Source: Aureispira sp. CCB-QB1 (GTDB lineage: Bacteria > Bacteroidota > Bacteroidia > Chitinophagales > Saprospiraceae). Taken from it: a stretch of DNA of 64,000 nucleotides. The DNA lies in the NCBI RefSeq assembly GCF_000724545.1, contig NZ_JHBV01000030.1, forward strand, positions 62,001 to 126,000, read 5' to 3'. Below are positions 19,189 to 28,969 of the stretch, piece by piece (the first letter of the stretch is position 1; each line of letters begins with the position of its first letter). A model generated the notes under the pieces. The model was not told where the DNA came from. It saw only the letters and a list, made by a program, of their open reading frames with translations, and made no database searches. A program made the translations under genes and the position numbers.

Positions 19189-20730
19189 ATGCATCAACCA
19201 TTAGATGAAAAAGAAAAAAAATCTTCTTTCAGCTTTCCCACTGCCCATACGGTTTTATTGATTATTGCTGCCTTAGTTGCCTTGTCTACTTGGCTAATTC
19301 CTGCTGGAAAATACGATAAACTAGAATACAAAGCTGCTACCGAAAACACAGCAGCTCTATTCATTCATCACGCACAAGATGGCGATCGAGAACTTCCAGG
19401 CACTCAAGCCACCTTAGATGCTTTAGGTATGAAAATAGATATTCAAAAGTTTGAGAATGGAGATATTTGGAAGGCAGTAGGGATACCAGGAACGTACCAT
19501 CAAGTAGAAGCAAATCCACAAGGAATCGTAGACTTCATTCAGTCTCCTCTAAAAGGAATCAAGGATGCTATTGAAGTTATTTTGTTTGTCTTAATTATTG
19601 GTGGTTTTATAGGTATTGTTAACCATACTGGTGCTTTTGATGCGGGAGTTGCTCGATTAGCAAATCGCTTAAAAGGACGAGAAACTTGGTTGATTATCAT
19701 TATTTCTTCTTTGATCGCCGTAGGAGGAACGACTTTTGGTTTGGCAGAAGAAACCATTGCTTTTTATCCTATATTAGTTCCCGTTTTTTTAGCCGCTCGA
19801 TACGATGCTATGGTTGCTTTGGCGACCATTTATATAGGTTCCTCCATGGGAACAATGGCCTCTACGGTTAACCCATTTAGTGCCATCATTGCTTCTAATT
19901 CGGCAGGTATTAGTTGGACGAGTGGACTTTATGGGCGTTTGTTAATGTTGATTTTAGGAATGGGCATTTGCCTTTGGTATATTATCCGTTATGCCGAAAA
20001 AGTGCGAAAAGAGCCAAATTCTTCCTTAATTTATGATCAAAAAGAATCTATTGAGGCGCAATTTATGAATACCAATCTGGATAAAGAACACCAATTCACC
20101 TTATCCATACAATTGGTACTCCTTTTATTTTTGCTCTCCTTTGTTGTCATGATTATTGGTGTCTCTCAGTTAGGTTGGTGGTTTATGGAAATGACAACGG
20201 TCTTTTTTGTGGGCGCTATTCTAATTGGTGTAGTCGCCGGAATAAAGGAAAAAGAATTTGTGCAAGAATTTGTCAAAGGTGCCAATGACTTGTTAAATGT
20301 GGCGCTAATTATAGGAATAGCAAGAGGTGTTACCTTCTTAATGGACGAAGGATTGATTAGTGATACCTTACTTTACTACGCTTCTGGTGCAGTAGAAGGA
20401 ATGCCTAAAGCTTTATTTGCCAATGTAATGTTGTTCATTTATGCTGGCTTATCCTTCTTTATTCCTTCTTCTTCAGGAATGGCTGTATTGTCAATGCCTG
20501 TTATGGCACCATTAGCAGATGTTGTCGGTGCACCTCGTGAAATTGTCGTGGACGCTTATCAATACGGGATGGGCTTGATGGCATTTATCACCCCTACAGG
20601 CTTAATTTTAGCTTCTTTAACAATGGTAAACGTCACCTATGACAAATGGATAAAATTTGTAACGCCACTTCTGGTTATTTTAACCCTCTTTTCAATGATC
20701 TACTTAACAATATCTGTTTATCTTTTTTAA
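19189..20730 (+). CDS. YfcC-family carrier (putative basic amino acid / C4-dicarboxylate-type transporter)
   Basis: A 513-residue polytopic inner-membrane protein with about 12 helices. The opening FPTAHTVLLIIAALVALSTW with LIPAGKYDKLEY is typical of the YfcC/ArcD-like carriers. Other family-like segments are VLFVLIIGGFIGIVNHTGAF, GTTFGLAEETIAFYPI, GSSMGTMASTVNPFS and FIPSSSGMAVLSMPVMAPLA. Members are annotated as C4-dicarboxylate or arginine/ornithine-type carriers, and few are tested, so the substrate is left open. A soluble extracytoplasmic loop of about 80 residues follows the first helix. Likely first gene of the run to 22233. Confidence 0.85.
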   Translation: MHQPLDEKEKKSSFSFPTAHTVLLIIAALVALSTWLIPAGKYDKLEYKAATENTAALFIHHAQDGDRELPGTQATLDALGMKIDIQKFENGDIWKAVGIPGTYHQVEANPQGIVDFIQSPLKGIKDAIEVILFVLIIGGFIGIVNHTGAFDAGVARLANRLKGRETWLIIIISSLIAVGGTTFGLAEETIAFYPILVPVFLAARYDAMVALATIYIGSSMGTMASTVNPFSAIIASNSAGISWTSGLYGRLLMLILGMGICLWYIIRYAEKVRKEPNSSLIYDQKESIEAQFMNTNLDKEHQFTLSIQLVLLLFLLSFVVMIIGVSQLGWWFMEMTTVFFVGAILIGVVAGIKEKEFVQEFVKGANDLLNVALIIGIARGVTFLMDEGLISDTLLYYASGAVEGMPKALFANVMLFIYAGLSFFIPSSSGMAVLSMPVMAPLADVVGAPREIVVDAYQYGMGLMAFITPTGLILASLTMVNVTYDKWIKFVTPLLVILTLFSMIYLTISVYLF

Positions 20731-20742
20731 TTATTTACTAAA

Positions 20743-21021
20743 ATGTCTTCTATACTAGATGAGCCTACTACCTCTAATCCATACCATTATAAACCTTGTT
20801 ATAATTGCCAAAAGACGGACTATACCAAAGTAAAATCAACTTGGTGGGGCGGTCTTTTAGGACCTCAATTGTTAAATCATGTAAAATGCAACTCTTGTGG
20901 CAAGACTTATAATGGCAAAACCGGTCAATCTAACCACAAAAACATTTGGCTCTATTCTGGCGCTATTTTAACAGTTACTATTATCCTCATTTTCGGACTT
21001 TCATTTTTAGGATTATTATGA
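20743..21021 (+). CDS. Small zinc-ribbon membrane protein
   Basis: 92 residues. Two CxxC pairs (CYNC and CNSC, 31 residues apart) form a probable zinc ribbon, with WWGGLLGPQLLNHVKC between them. A C-terminal membrane helix (about residues 69-90) follows. Its TGA stop overlaps the ATG of the next gene (ATGA at 21018-21021), so the two are probably translationally coupled. The ribbon presumably sits on the cytoplasmic face; function unknown. Confidence 0.75.
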   Translation: MSSILDEPTTSNPYHYKPCYNCQKTDYTKVKSTWWGGLLGPQLLNHVKCNSCGKTYNGKTGQSNHKNIWLYSGAILTVTIILIFGLSFLGLL

Positions 21022-21722
21022 AAAAAACAAAGCTCGCCATCTTTGACATTGATGGCACACTAACCCAAACCAACGAAATTGATCACGTTTGTTATATAGA
21101 TACCGTTCAAAAATTCATTACCAAGCAATTTGACACATTTGACGGAAGCATGTTCAAACATTTTACAGATAGTTCTATACTCATTGAGCTTTATGAGCAT
21201 TTTCACCAACGTGTCCCAAGCCAATCAGAGGAAGTAGATTTTAAAAAATATTACTTTGAAGCCTTAAATAATTCGTTGCATACCAATCCTCATTACTTTC
21301 AAGCTATAGAAGGAGCCCCCGAAATTCTACATGCTTTTTCAGACGAATGGGCAGTCGCTCTAGCAACAGGTTGCTGGGTTGAATCTGCAGAAATAAAACT
21401 CAAGGGCGGAGGTGTTGATATTAGCAATTATCCTCTAGCAACAGCTAGCGATGCAATTACTCGACAAGAGGTGATGTTAACGGCTGTTGAGCGTGCCAAA
21501 ACCTTGCATCAAGTGGAGGATTTTGAACACATTGTTTACATTGGTGATGGCTTGTGGGATAAACATAGTTGTGCTTCCTTGAAGATGCCTTTTGTAGGAA
21601 TTGATGCAGAAAATCACGCCTTGCAAACTGGCGTATTAGGCGATTTTCATTTATTGGCGAACTATACGGATGCTGAACGTGTTTTTGAATTATTAGAACA
21701 AGCTACGCCTCCTAATTTATAA
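21018..21722 (+). CDS. HAD-superfamily hydrolase
   Basis: A 234-residue phosphatase-like protein. Motif I FDIDGTLT is at about residues 9-16, motif II is the ALATG segment, and motif IV is YIGDGLWD, giving the full HAD Asp set; the cap lies between motifs I and II. Substrate unknown. The frame is open upstream to 20946, but ATG 21018 overlaps the previous stop by four bases and starts right before the first beta-strand (MKKTKLAIFDIDG), so it is preferred. Confidence 0.85.
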   Translation: MKKTKLAIFDIDGTLTQTNEIDHVCYIDTVQKFITKQFDTFDGSMFKHFTDSSILIELYEHFHQRVPSQSEEVDFKKYYFEALNNSLHTNPHYFQAIEGAPEILHAFSDEWAVALATGCWVESAEIKLKGGGVDISNYPLATASDAITRQEVMLTAVERAKTLHQVEDFEHIVYIGDGLWDKHSCASLKMPFVGIDAENHALQTGVLGDFHLLANYTDAERVFELLEQATPPNL

Positions 21723-21735
21723 TTTGTATTTTATC

Positions 21736-22233
21736 ATGCACCACAACACTATTTTCCCGCCGCATTATCCTAAAATAGACACACAAGTGCCTGTTATTTT
21801 TTTAGCAGGTCCAATTCAAGGGGCGCCTGCTTGGCATTCAGAAGCTATTGATTATTTGCAAAGACAAGCCTCTAATACATTCGTTGCTTCTCCCAAAAAA
21901 GCTTATCTTGATAAAGACTTTGTTTATGAGCAACAAGTTGATTGGGAAAGTTACTTTTTGAAAAGAGCGGCAACCTGTGGCTGTATTTTATTTTGGTTAG
22001 CAAAAGAAAAAGAACATTTCTCAGAACGTGCCTATGCTCAAACGTCTCGATTTGAACTTGGAGAATGGGCAGCAAAACAAGCTGCACTCAATTGTAATCT
22101 AGTGGTTGGTATTGAGGAGGGCTTTAGTGGTGCTCGATACATTCGCAGGCGTTTGCAACAACAAAATCCAGCTGTTTTGATTGCGAGTGATTTAAAAGAG
22201 ACTTGTAATCATGCTTTAAAACTACTTCGGTAG
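21736..22233 (+). CDS. Nucleoside 2-deoxyribosyltransferase-like protein
   Basis: A 165-residue protein resembling the nucleoside 2-deoxyribosyltransferase-like fold: VPVIFLAGPIQGAPAWHSEA at the N-terminus (the family FLAGPI motif), a central DYLQRQ.. helix, and SRFELGEWA, where the Glu matches the usual catalytic or structural acid. Such proteins act in nucleotide salvage or as DprA-like/LOG-like hydrolases, so the substrate is not certain. It begins 13 bp after the HAD gene, which might act on the same metabolite. ATG 21736 is chosen over TTG 21724. Confidence 0.78.
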   Translation: MHHNTIFPPHYPKIDTQVPVIFLAGPIQGAPAWHSEAIDYLQRQASNTFVASPKKAYLDKDFVYEQQVDWESYFLKRAATCGCILFWLAKEKEHFSERAYAQTSRFELGEWAAKQAALNCNLVVGIEEGFSGARYIRRRLQQQNPAVLIASDLKETCNHALKLLR

Positions 22234-22303
22234 TCGTATCTATTAATCATCAAGCGCATGCAATTCCTCTATAAAATAATGATAAATCTAATTGATGTGA
22301 ACT

Positions 22304-22885
22304 ATGAAAAATGATATTCTAGATGACTTTTCTCCTTTGAGCAATTCAGCAAAACAACATCTGAAAAAACATGTAAATAAAGGAGAACGCATTATTTGGG
22401 CCAATCGACCTAAACAGGGCATTATTTTTCGTGCCTCTGATGGTTGTTTAATTCCGTTCAGTTTGGCTTGGGGAGGTTTTGCTATTTTTTGGGAATCTAT
22501 GGTCATTATTATGGACGCTCCTATTTTTATGGCTTTGTTTGGAATTCCTTTTGTCCTAATTGGGCTTTACTTGATTATTGGTCGCTTCTTTCACGATATG
22601 TATATTCGCAAGAAAATCATTTATGGTCTAACAGAAAAAAGAATTGTTATCAAACGGGGTGACAACCTACGCTTTGTTGATTTGTCCGCCTTGACAGACA
22701 TTCAAGTATTAGAAAAAAAAGATGGCTCTGGCTCTATTTTGTTTAATAGCAAATTTGACCAAAAGAGTAATCGAAATAGTTCCTCTAATCTTAATTTTGC
22801 CCCACTTAGTATGGGGCTTGGCTTTGACGCTATTCCTAATGTAAAATATGTTTACCATCAAATCGAGGAACTAAGAAATTTATAG
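22304..22885 (+). CDS. Membrane protein with bacterial PH-like domain
   Basis: 193 residues. After a soluble start (VNKGERIIWANRPKQGIIFR) there are two membrane helices (about residues 47-66 and 70-92), then YGLTEKRIVIKRGDNLRFVDLSALTDIQVLEK, which resembles the bacterial PH-domain beta-sheet that follows such helix pairs (positions about 108-140). No enzyme motif is present. The next gene starts 7 bp later, suggesting a pair. Confidence 0.75.
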   Translation: MKNDILDDFSPLSNSAKQHLKKHVNKGERIIWANRPKQGIIFRASDGCLIPFSLAWGGFAIFWESMVIIMDAPIFMALFGIPFVLIGLYLIIGRFFHDMYIRKKIIYGLTEKRIVIKRGDNLRFVDLSALTDIQVLEKKDGSGSILFNSKFDQKSNRNSSSNLNFAPLSMGLGFDAIPNVKYVYHQIEELRNL

Positions 22886-22892
22886 ACTTACC

Positions 22893-24128
22893 ATGCGCTC
22901 TGACCCTAAAATTGGTAGAATTTTAGCCGCTATCGAATTAAAAAAGTACGATTTAGCCTTACAAGAAATTACACAAGCTTTAGATTCTGATCCAGAAAAT
23001 ACACAGCTGTACTTTTTGAAAGGCATCTGCCTACAAGAACAGCATAAAATCAAACAGGCAATAGAGGCTTTTTATCAATCCTTAGCTCTGGACTCAGATA
23101 ATTTGTTGTGTCACGAAAGATTGGCGTTATTGTTTTATCATGCTGCTGAAAAAGAAAAAGGATTAAAACATATTGAGTACTGTCTAAATGCTTCAACCGA
23201 AAACCCTACAGTATTGGCCATTGCTTCTTTATTGTATATGGACAAGCATCCTTTTAGGGCTGATAAATTACTAAAACAAGCATTAGCCATTGATGCAACA
23301 GATCCTACAGTAGAATACGCAGAGACGATCCATACGATTATGGGATTAAAAATCAATAATTTTAAAAAAATTTTGATTCGAAATATGGCAAATAACCCCG
23401 AATCAAAAGAATCTATGATCGGAATGGGAGCTGTGGAAATTTCTAGAGGAAACTTTGGCAAAGCAGCAAAATTATTGCAAGAAGCCTATGCATTTGCTCC
23501 ATCTCCTACCGTTCTAGATGCCTGGATAGATGCTCGATTAGCAAAGTCCCCCCCTTTTAAGTGGTTTGTTCCTTTGGGTTGGATTGGCTTTATCTTCACC
23601 CCTCATTTTCAAATCTTGGTTTATTCCTTTCTTCTCTTTTTCAGTTTAATTATTGTAGATAAGAATCCTATGTATTTTTCACCTTGGGCACTCTATTTAT
23701 TAGGCGCTATTGCTTCTTATTTGAGTCTTATTTATCTACTAAAATATCCTATTCAATATGTCTATCGACGAATATATCATTCCGAAACGCCTTGGATTAG
23801 ACATCATGATTTGATCAAATTACAACTAGGAATTACGACCATTATCTTTTGGTTAGAGCTATATCATTTTAAGTTTATCTATCTACTTTGTACCATCTTT
23901 GCCAACATTCATTTGCTAATGTGGCACTTTGTAAAAACTAGAACCTTACCTTGGACCAAGGTACTGATGGCAAGTATATACTTTTCTATTTGGGGATTAT
24001 TTGCACTTAATGTAGGTAGTTATTTTCTAGCTATTAACACGCACAAATGGTTGAGTTTGCCATTAGTAATTTGGCTATTGACAGCTTTATTTCTAGACTC
24101 TTATCTAGAAAAAATAGAACAGAAATGA
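22893..24128 (+). CDS. TPR-containing membrane protein
   Basis: 411 residues. The N-terminal half (about 1-205) consists of tetratricopeptide repeats, with patterns such as YDLALQEITQALDSDPENTQ and AIEAFYQSLALDSDN. The C-terminal half has about six membrane helices. No signal peptide precedes the TPR part, so the repeats are probably cytosolic and act as an adaptor. It follows the PH-like gene by 7 bp. No family beyond TPR is recognised. Confidence 0.8.
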   Translation: MRSDPKIGRILAAIELKKYDLALQEITQALDSDPENTQLYFLKGICLQEQHKIKQAIEAFYQSLALDSDNLLCHERLALLFYHAAEKEKGLKHIEYCLNASTENPTVLAIASLLYMDKHPFRADKLLKQALAIDATDPTVEYAETIHTIMGLKINNFKKILIRNMANNPESKESMIGMGAVEISRGNFGKAAKLLQEAYAFAPSPTVLDAWIDARLAKSPPFKWFVPLGWIGFIFTPHFQILVYSFLLFFSLIIVDKNPMYFSPWALYLLGAIASYLSLIYLLKYPIQYVYRRIYHSETPWIRHHDLIKLQLGITTIIFWLELYHFKFIYLLCTIFANIHLLMWHFVKTRTLPWTKVLMASIYFSIWGLFALNVGSYFLAINTHKWLSLPLVIWLLTALFLDSYLEKIEQK

Positions 24129-24234
24129 AAAATGCAACTATTTAGGTAGTAATCAAATCAGTTAAAAGGATTTGGAAAAGCATACTCTCTTTAATTGTTA
24201 AAAGACATTATGCCCTTGTTAGGGGACGTTTAAT

Positions 24235-24639
24235 TTACTTTACAAAATTAAGAATTGGTTTCATATGAAAAGATTTTTTTTCTTGCTCACTATTTAGTTC
24301 TAAATATTTTTCTGGAACAAACTCTATTAAATCAAGCTTATATCTATAATTATTATGTTTCGGAAACAAAATAACGACACTATCCCGATAATATTCAACA
24401 GGTAGTTCCCTACAGTGCCATCTTTTAGCCAAAATAACTCTATCTAAACTATCTAATTTTAATGAGACATTACAATTTTGAACAGAGTCTTTATTGAATT
24501 CCAATGTTATAGATCCCTTATCTAAAAATTGAGGCATACGTTTTGTTTGATAAAAACTGTCTATAGGAACCCAGGCAGTTCCAATTAAGCATTTAGTATG
24601 TCTACCGCAAGAAAACAAGACATTTAGTCCAATAAATAG
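24235..24639 (-). CDS. Small lipoprotein of unknown function
   Basis: About 134-139 residues. The N-terminus MKYIILFIGLNVLFSCGRHT has a signal peptide with a lipobox ending in Cys (LFSC), so a lipoprotein is likely. The listed span is approximate at the 5' end: the ATG at 24654 gives the full MKYIILF start and is the preferred start. The mature part has paired Cys residues and no known motif. It begins 6 bp after the end of the coiled-coil gene upstream (24660), so the two form a minus-strand operon and may act together. Confidence 0.6.
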   Translation of the reverse strand, partial: LFIGLNVLFSCGRHTKCLIGTAWVPIDSFYQTKRMPQFLDKGSITLEFNKDSVQNCNVSLKLDSLDRVILAKRWHCRELPVEYYRDSVVILFPKHNNYRYKLDLIEFVPEKYLELNSEQEKKSFHMKPILNFVK

Positions 24640-24659
24640 TATAATATATTTCATTTTTA

Positions 24660-25868
24660 TTAGTCTAGGGTTAAAGAATTTACATTAATAACAGACCAGA
24701 AAGTTCTATCATTAATAATGAGCGCAGCAGCTTCTATAGCATCTTGCTTTTTTGAGAAATTATGATCTAAAAGCTCCCATTGACCATTTATTCTTCCTGC
24801 TTTTATCTCATTAGGTGCAAAACCTTCTCCAAAAATTACATATATCTCAATATCAAGAGGAGTTGCTAAAATAGATTTATTTTTCCATAATTTTTTAAAT
24901 AGGTCAAGGGCTTTCTGATTTTCTAAATCATCAATGTCTGCTTGTGAAAAAACAGGGAAATTAATTAGTTTTCCTGTAGCATCATTTACAAAGTATCTAG
25001 CCTTTAGGTATATGAAACCTGCATCTAAATCAATATGAGTACTTCCATCAACAAAATCATCTTCTAAACTCTTCATCCAAATTTCAAGCATCGCTTTTTG
25101 AATGGCATTTTCTTGAGGGAGCCCCTTTGCACCTCCTCTGGGCCAGTAAGCAATTTCTTCTAATAATTTACCTTCACTTACATTAAGTCTATTAGCTATA
25201 AATTTTTGAAACATTTTTTGGTGTAAGGAAATGTCTTTTTGAAAAGTTGTAATTTTATCATCCCAAGCATGAGCAAGGTCTCTTAATGAAACCTTATCAT
25301 CATCATTCTTTTTGCCTTCTAATTCATTGACTATTTTGATAAAAAGTTCAATACCCAATTCAGAGACTAAATCATATTTTCCTACAACTTTATTGAGCAC
25401 TTCTTTAAACACAACGAGTCCAAAAAAATCTGTCTGGCTAGTTTCTCCACTATTGATTTCTTTTTCAAATTCATTGATAGTATGTCTAATAGTTTGACAC
25501 CAATTTTGTATGCCTGCTAAAAACGAAGATTCTACATGACTAATATCTTCAGGAATACCTGTATAATCATCAAAATTAAGACTATCTTTTAATTTAGTTT
25601 CTCCTAAATCAATAAAATTTGATTGGTTTTTAGATTTAAAATCTTCTTTTATTGTTAGGAGTTTTAAGCGTTTTTCTTCAATAGCATTTTCTATTTTTAG
25701 AATAGTATTTTGAATTGAATCAAGAGTTTTTTGCTCGTTTTTAGTTATTTTACCATCTTCTTTTAAAGCCTTTTCATACTTTTCAAATTCTCTCTTGCAG
25801 TTATTTTTTTCTTTATTAAGAGATTGCAAATCTTTAATTTCTTTTTTTAATTCTTCTTTTGTCATCAT
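24660..25868 (-). CDS. Hypothetical protein with N-terminal coiled coil
   Basis: A 402-residue soluble protein. The first about 90 residues are a Lys/Glu-rich coiled coil (LKKEIKDLQSLNKEKNN and following heptads). The remainder is mixed alpha/beta with no motif I recognise; it includes WPRGGAKGLPQENAIQKAML and a C-terminal ELLDHNFSKKQDAIEAAALI. No signal peptide. The gene is more AT-rich than its neighbours, with long A/T runs, as expected of a recently acquired or fast-evolving gene. Coupled by spacing with the downstream lipoprotein gene. MM at the start leaves 25868 or 25865 as start. Confidence 0.65.
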   Translation of the reverse strand: MMTKEELKKEIKDLQSLNKEKNNCKREFEKYEKALKEDGKITKNEQKTLDSIQNTILKIENAIEEKRLKLLTIKEDFKSKNQSNFIDLGETKLKDSLNFDDYTGIPEDISHVESSFLAGIQNWCQTIRHTINEFEKEINSGETSQTDFFGLVVFKEVLNKVVGKYDLVSELGIELFIKIVNELEGKKNDDDKVSLRDLAHAWDDKITTFQKDISLHQKMFQKFIANRLNVSEGKLLEEIAYWPRGGAKGLPQENAIQKAMLEIWMKSLEDDFVDGSTHIDLDAGFIYLKARYFVNDATGKLINFPVFSQADIDDLENQKALDLFKKLWKNKSILATPLDIEIYVIFGEGFAPNEIKAGRINGQWELLDHNFSKKQDAIEAAALIINDRTFWSVINVNSLTLD

Positions 25869-26036
25869 GTTTTAGTTTTTATTGATTCTTACTTAATCGC
25901 ACCTAACATGCGGTGTTCCACAGATTATTGTTCTAAATCAACAATCTAAAGTACAATATAAGGGGTTGTTGCATACAGATAAATTTATCAAGGTAGATAA
26001 TATTTACAATATCATTGAAAATCTAATACAGTAAGA

Positions 26037-28790
26037 CTAAAACTTCAATTTATAAGTATACACCCGATTGTTATTAGCAACAACCAAGGTATTGCCCCGC
26101 TCACCAAACAAATCTACTATTTGAAATTCAGAAGTTCCAGCCAAGGGGAAACCATTTTGCACTTCTCCTTTGGCATTGACTAGAGAAATACTAGCATTTT
26201 CTGGTTCCCAAAGACCGATATACTGCTTCGTTGTTCCCAACAGATTGACAGCAAAAGCTTTTCGTTTTGCCTTGGCTCCCAAAGGATAAACCCCAGCCTC
26301 TTTTAAAACATCTTTCAATCGTCCTTTTTTATCTTCTTCCTTAGTGTAGTAATGCACAGCCATTTTATCCTCCCCTATACGAATGTAGTCCTTCCGTTTG
26401 TCCCCCAAAACATCAGCATAAACAAATTGTACATTTTTATGCACTCCCTTTACTGGCGACAACCCAAATCCCTTTCCTTTGGTATTTAAAATGCGAATTT
26501 TTCCATTGCCATTTCCTGCTGCAATCCGACCGATAGGAGCATCTACTCCCCATCCTGTCATATTTCCAGGCAATTTCCCACCTTTAAAATAAGGTTCGCC
26601 ATTTCGTTTAAATGCTTTACAATTCCCAGCTTTAGTTGCCATGATGAAATAGCGCTTATTTTGATAGTTCATGTATTCCATTGGGTAGTACACACGACCA
26701 ACCCGTTCCAATGGTTGCCAACCTGATAATGGTTTCCCATTTTGCTCATAAGCATAAAAAGCACCATTTCGACAAGCTATAAAAAAGCGAGGTCCTTTGC
26801 CATAATCCACTGCTAGAACGCCATTAGACGCCCTGCTAATTAACGGAATAATCTTCAAATAACTTCCTGCTTTATCCATCACATAAATAGCAGAATCGGT
26901 ACTAAAAGCATATTGAATTTGGTTGTTAGAATAAAAATCGATTTCAAAAATATCTGAATTAATTTTTCGAGTCAATACTTTGTCTTTTCCCCATAAATTT
27001 TCCCCATTCTTATTAAAAAAATACAACCGATTATTAACATCTTGAGCCAAAATATAATAATTCCCATCGTGTGAACGCAATGTCTTGGGAGCAATTGCTG
27101 CTGTGGCATCCAAATCTGCCTGCCAAGCAGAGGTTGCTTTAACTTCTTCTTGCTCTTTGAACACATTATAAGCTGTTGATAAATTGACTAAAAAATGGTT
27201 TTCAAATCCATATAACTGAACTCCTATAGGGTAGATATTTCTAAACTTTTGAAAGGCAGTATTTAGATAATCATGTAGTTGAGGTCGAACCAAATATTGC
27301 AAAAACTTGGCGGCATTGGGCGTATTTAACAAAGCATAAATATTAGACTTATTCTTAGCCTGCGCAAAAAAAGCATGGTATTCGGGTAAATCTAAAATCA
27401 TCTGCCGTGTATTAAAGCTCTTAATCCAGCCTTCTAAAGTAGTCCGTGCATTAGCAAAAACAATATAATTGTCAATAATAGTATAATAAGGATTCTGCAA
27501 TGGGGCTAAATCTTCTCCAAATAGTGCTTTTAAAGGGCTGTTGGCTGCAATTTGAGTCACCATAAAATTCTGGTAAGCAGCTCTATTAAGTTCTCCAAAT
27601 TGATGGGCATATCGGTTGAGCAACCTCCAAGTTAAAGCTGTATCGGTGCTCTGGATAAAAACCAATTTATCCTTTACAAAAGCATTTTCATCATCGGTTG
27701 GATCTTCTATAAATAAGGTTACTTCTTGACCAATCCAAGGCATAAAATATTTTTCAAAATCTTTGTCTTCTCCCTCCTTATAACTATTATAAAAAGTTTT
27801 GAAATCATTCCAACCTAAGTAAAGCATAGCTCCCATATTCTGAGGCAAATATTCTGCAATTCTACTATTTTTAGGTGCCTCTTGTTGTGCTAATGCTTGC
27901 AAAAATTTATTTTCTTTTGCAGGGTGCAAGTGCCCACTTAACAGAAACCCTTCCTTCAGAAACTGGGTATCCAACCCCATCCATGCTCCTACTGACATTA
28001 AACCAACAATAGCTCTAGGATTTGACTTTGTAAGTACACTTGTCAAGCTTGAAATAGTTTCTAAATTAAGATAAACCACTAAATTCCTTGTCTTATCATT
28101 GTCTTTAATGTCTTGCTCTATTTTGGTAAAAGAGGGGCTCTCTGCTACACTAGAGCTGATATTATCCAGTTGCTCTATCCCCGATTCCACTAAAATAGTA
28201 ATTGGGCTAATCAAAATTAGATTCCGAAAAATAGACATAGATATTTCTTGTCCATTCCCCAAAGATAGATTGTAAATGGGGTACCCCCTGTATAACGTTT
28301 TTAAGGTGTGCTGGGGAGCTAATTCTTCGATGAACTTAGTTATCTCAAAGTCTATTTCGTAAGATTCTAGGGCATACAACCAATCTGCGGTTTCGTTGCT
28401 AGTAATTTGAGCACCACTAGTAATCGTTGCTTGATGAAGTAAATTTGCATAAGAATTGGTAGCATGAAAAAGAGAATCCATCAGTTTTAAACCTCGTTCC
28501 CATTTGCTCAAAAGCGAAATGCTCTTTAAATCTTGATAATAAGCTGCTTGTTCTAATTGGTTAAGTGTTCTTTGATAATGAGTAGTTTCAAGAACAAGTG
28601 CTGTTGTATTTTCGGACATTGCCTCCATTCCTCCTACTGCTACAAAAGGAAGTCTAAACAGGTGATAACTAGTTCCTACCGATACAATCATCCCTATCCC
28701 TAATAACACTCCGAACAGTTGTCGGCGATATCGATACAACATGGGTCTCAATAGATAAGCCCAAAAATTCTTAAAAAAATCTATAATCAT
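26037..28790 (-). CDS. Large membrane-anchored protein with DUF3352-like region and beta-propeller-like C-terminus
   Basis: 917 residues. One N-terminal membrane helix (about residues 23-42, FGVLLGIGMIVSVGTSYHLF) anchors a large extracytoplasmic part. Residues about 50-560 resemble DUF3352 proteins (repeats of a ferredoxin-like fold, here with TTALVLETTHYQRTL and GMEAMSENT). Residues about 570-917 have repeated YxxDxxNxLYFFNKNGENLW-like blades (for example YVMDKAGSYLKII, FYAYEQNGKPLSG, CKAFKRNGEPYFKG), consistent with a beta-propeller. It is a single gene; the function is unknown. Confidence 0.75.
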   Translation of the reverse strand: MIIDFFKNFWAYLLRPMLYRYRRQLFGVLLGIGMIVSVGTSYHLFRLPFVAVGGMEAMSENTTALVLETTHYQRTLNQLEQAAYYQDLKSISLLSKWERGLKLMDSLFHATNSYANLLHQATITSGAQITSNETADWLYALESYEIDFEITKFIEELAPQHTLKTLYRGYPIYNLSLGNGQEISMSIFRNLILISPITILVESGIEQLDNISSSVAESPSFTKIEQDIKDNDKTRNLVVYLNLETISSLTSVLTKSNPRAIVGLMSVGAWMGLDTQFLKEGFLLSGHLHPAKENKFLQALAQQEAPKNSRIAEYLPQNMGAMLYLGWNDFKTFYNSYKEGEDKDFEKYFMPWIGQEVTLFIEDPTDDENAFVKDKLVFIQSTDTALTWRLLNRYAHQFGELNRAAYQNFMVTQIAANSPLKALFGEDLAPLQNPYYTIIDNYIVFANARTTLEGWIKSFNTRQMILDLPEYHAFFAQAKNKSNIYALLNTPNAAKFLQYLVRPQLHDYLNTAFQKFRNIYPIGVQLYGFENHFLVNLSTAYNVFKEQEEVKATSAWQADLDATAAIAPKTLRSHDGNYYILAQDVNNRLYFFNKNGENLWGKDKVLTRKINSDIFEIDFYSNNQIQYAFSTDSAIYVMDKAGSYLKIIPLISRASNGVLAVDYGKGPRFFIACRNGAFYAYEQNGKPLSGWQPLERVGRVYYPMEYMNYQNKRYFIMATKAGNCKAFKRNGEPYFKGGKLPGNMTGWGVDAPIGRIAAGNGNGKIRILNTKGKGFGLSPVKGVHKNVQFVYADVLGDKRKDYIRIGEDKMAVHYYTKEEDKKGRLKDVLKEAGVYPLGAKAKRKAFAVNLLGTTKQYIGLWEPENASISLVNAKGEVQNGFPLAGTSEFQIVDLFGERGNTLVVANNNRVYTYKLKF

Positions 28791-28969
28791 CTACTCTTAT
28801 TCTGATATGCAATATTTGGTTCTTTCCTATTCCGAAGAATCGTTCTCGAACAAAGTTATTCTATTCGAAACACAAAAAAGAAGGTATCTAGATATTATAC
28901 ACCTAAGTTGTGTATTTGGTATTTCTTTTGAGCTTTTGGTTATAGCCAACCACTATTTTATTTTTCATA

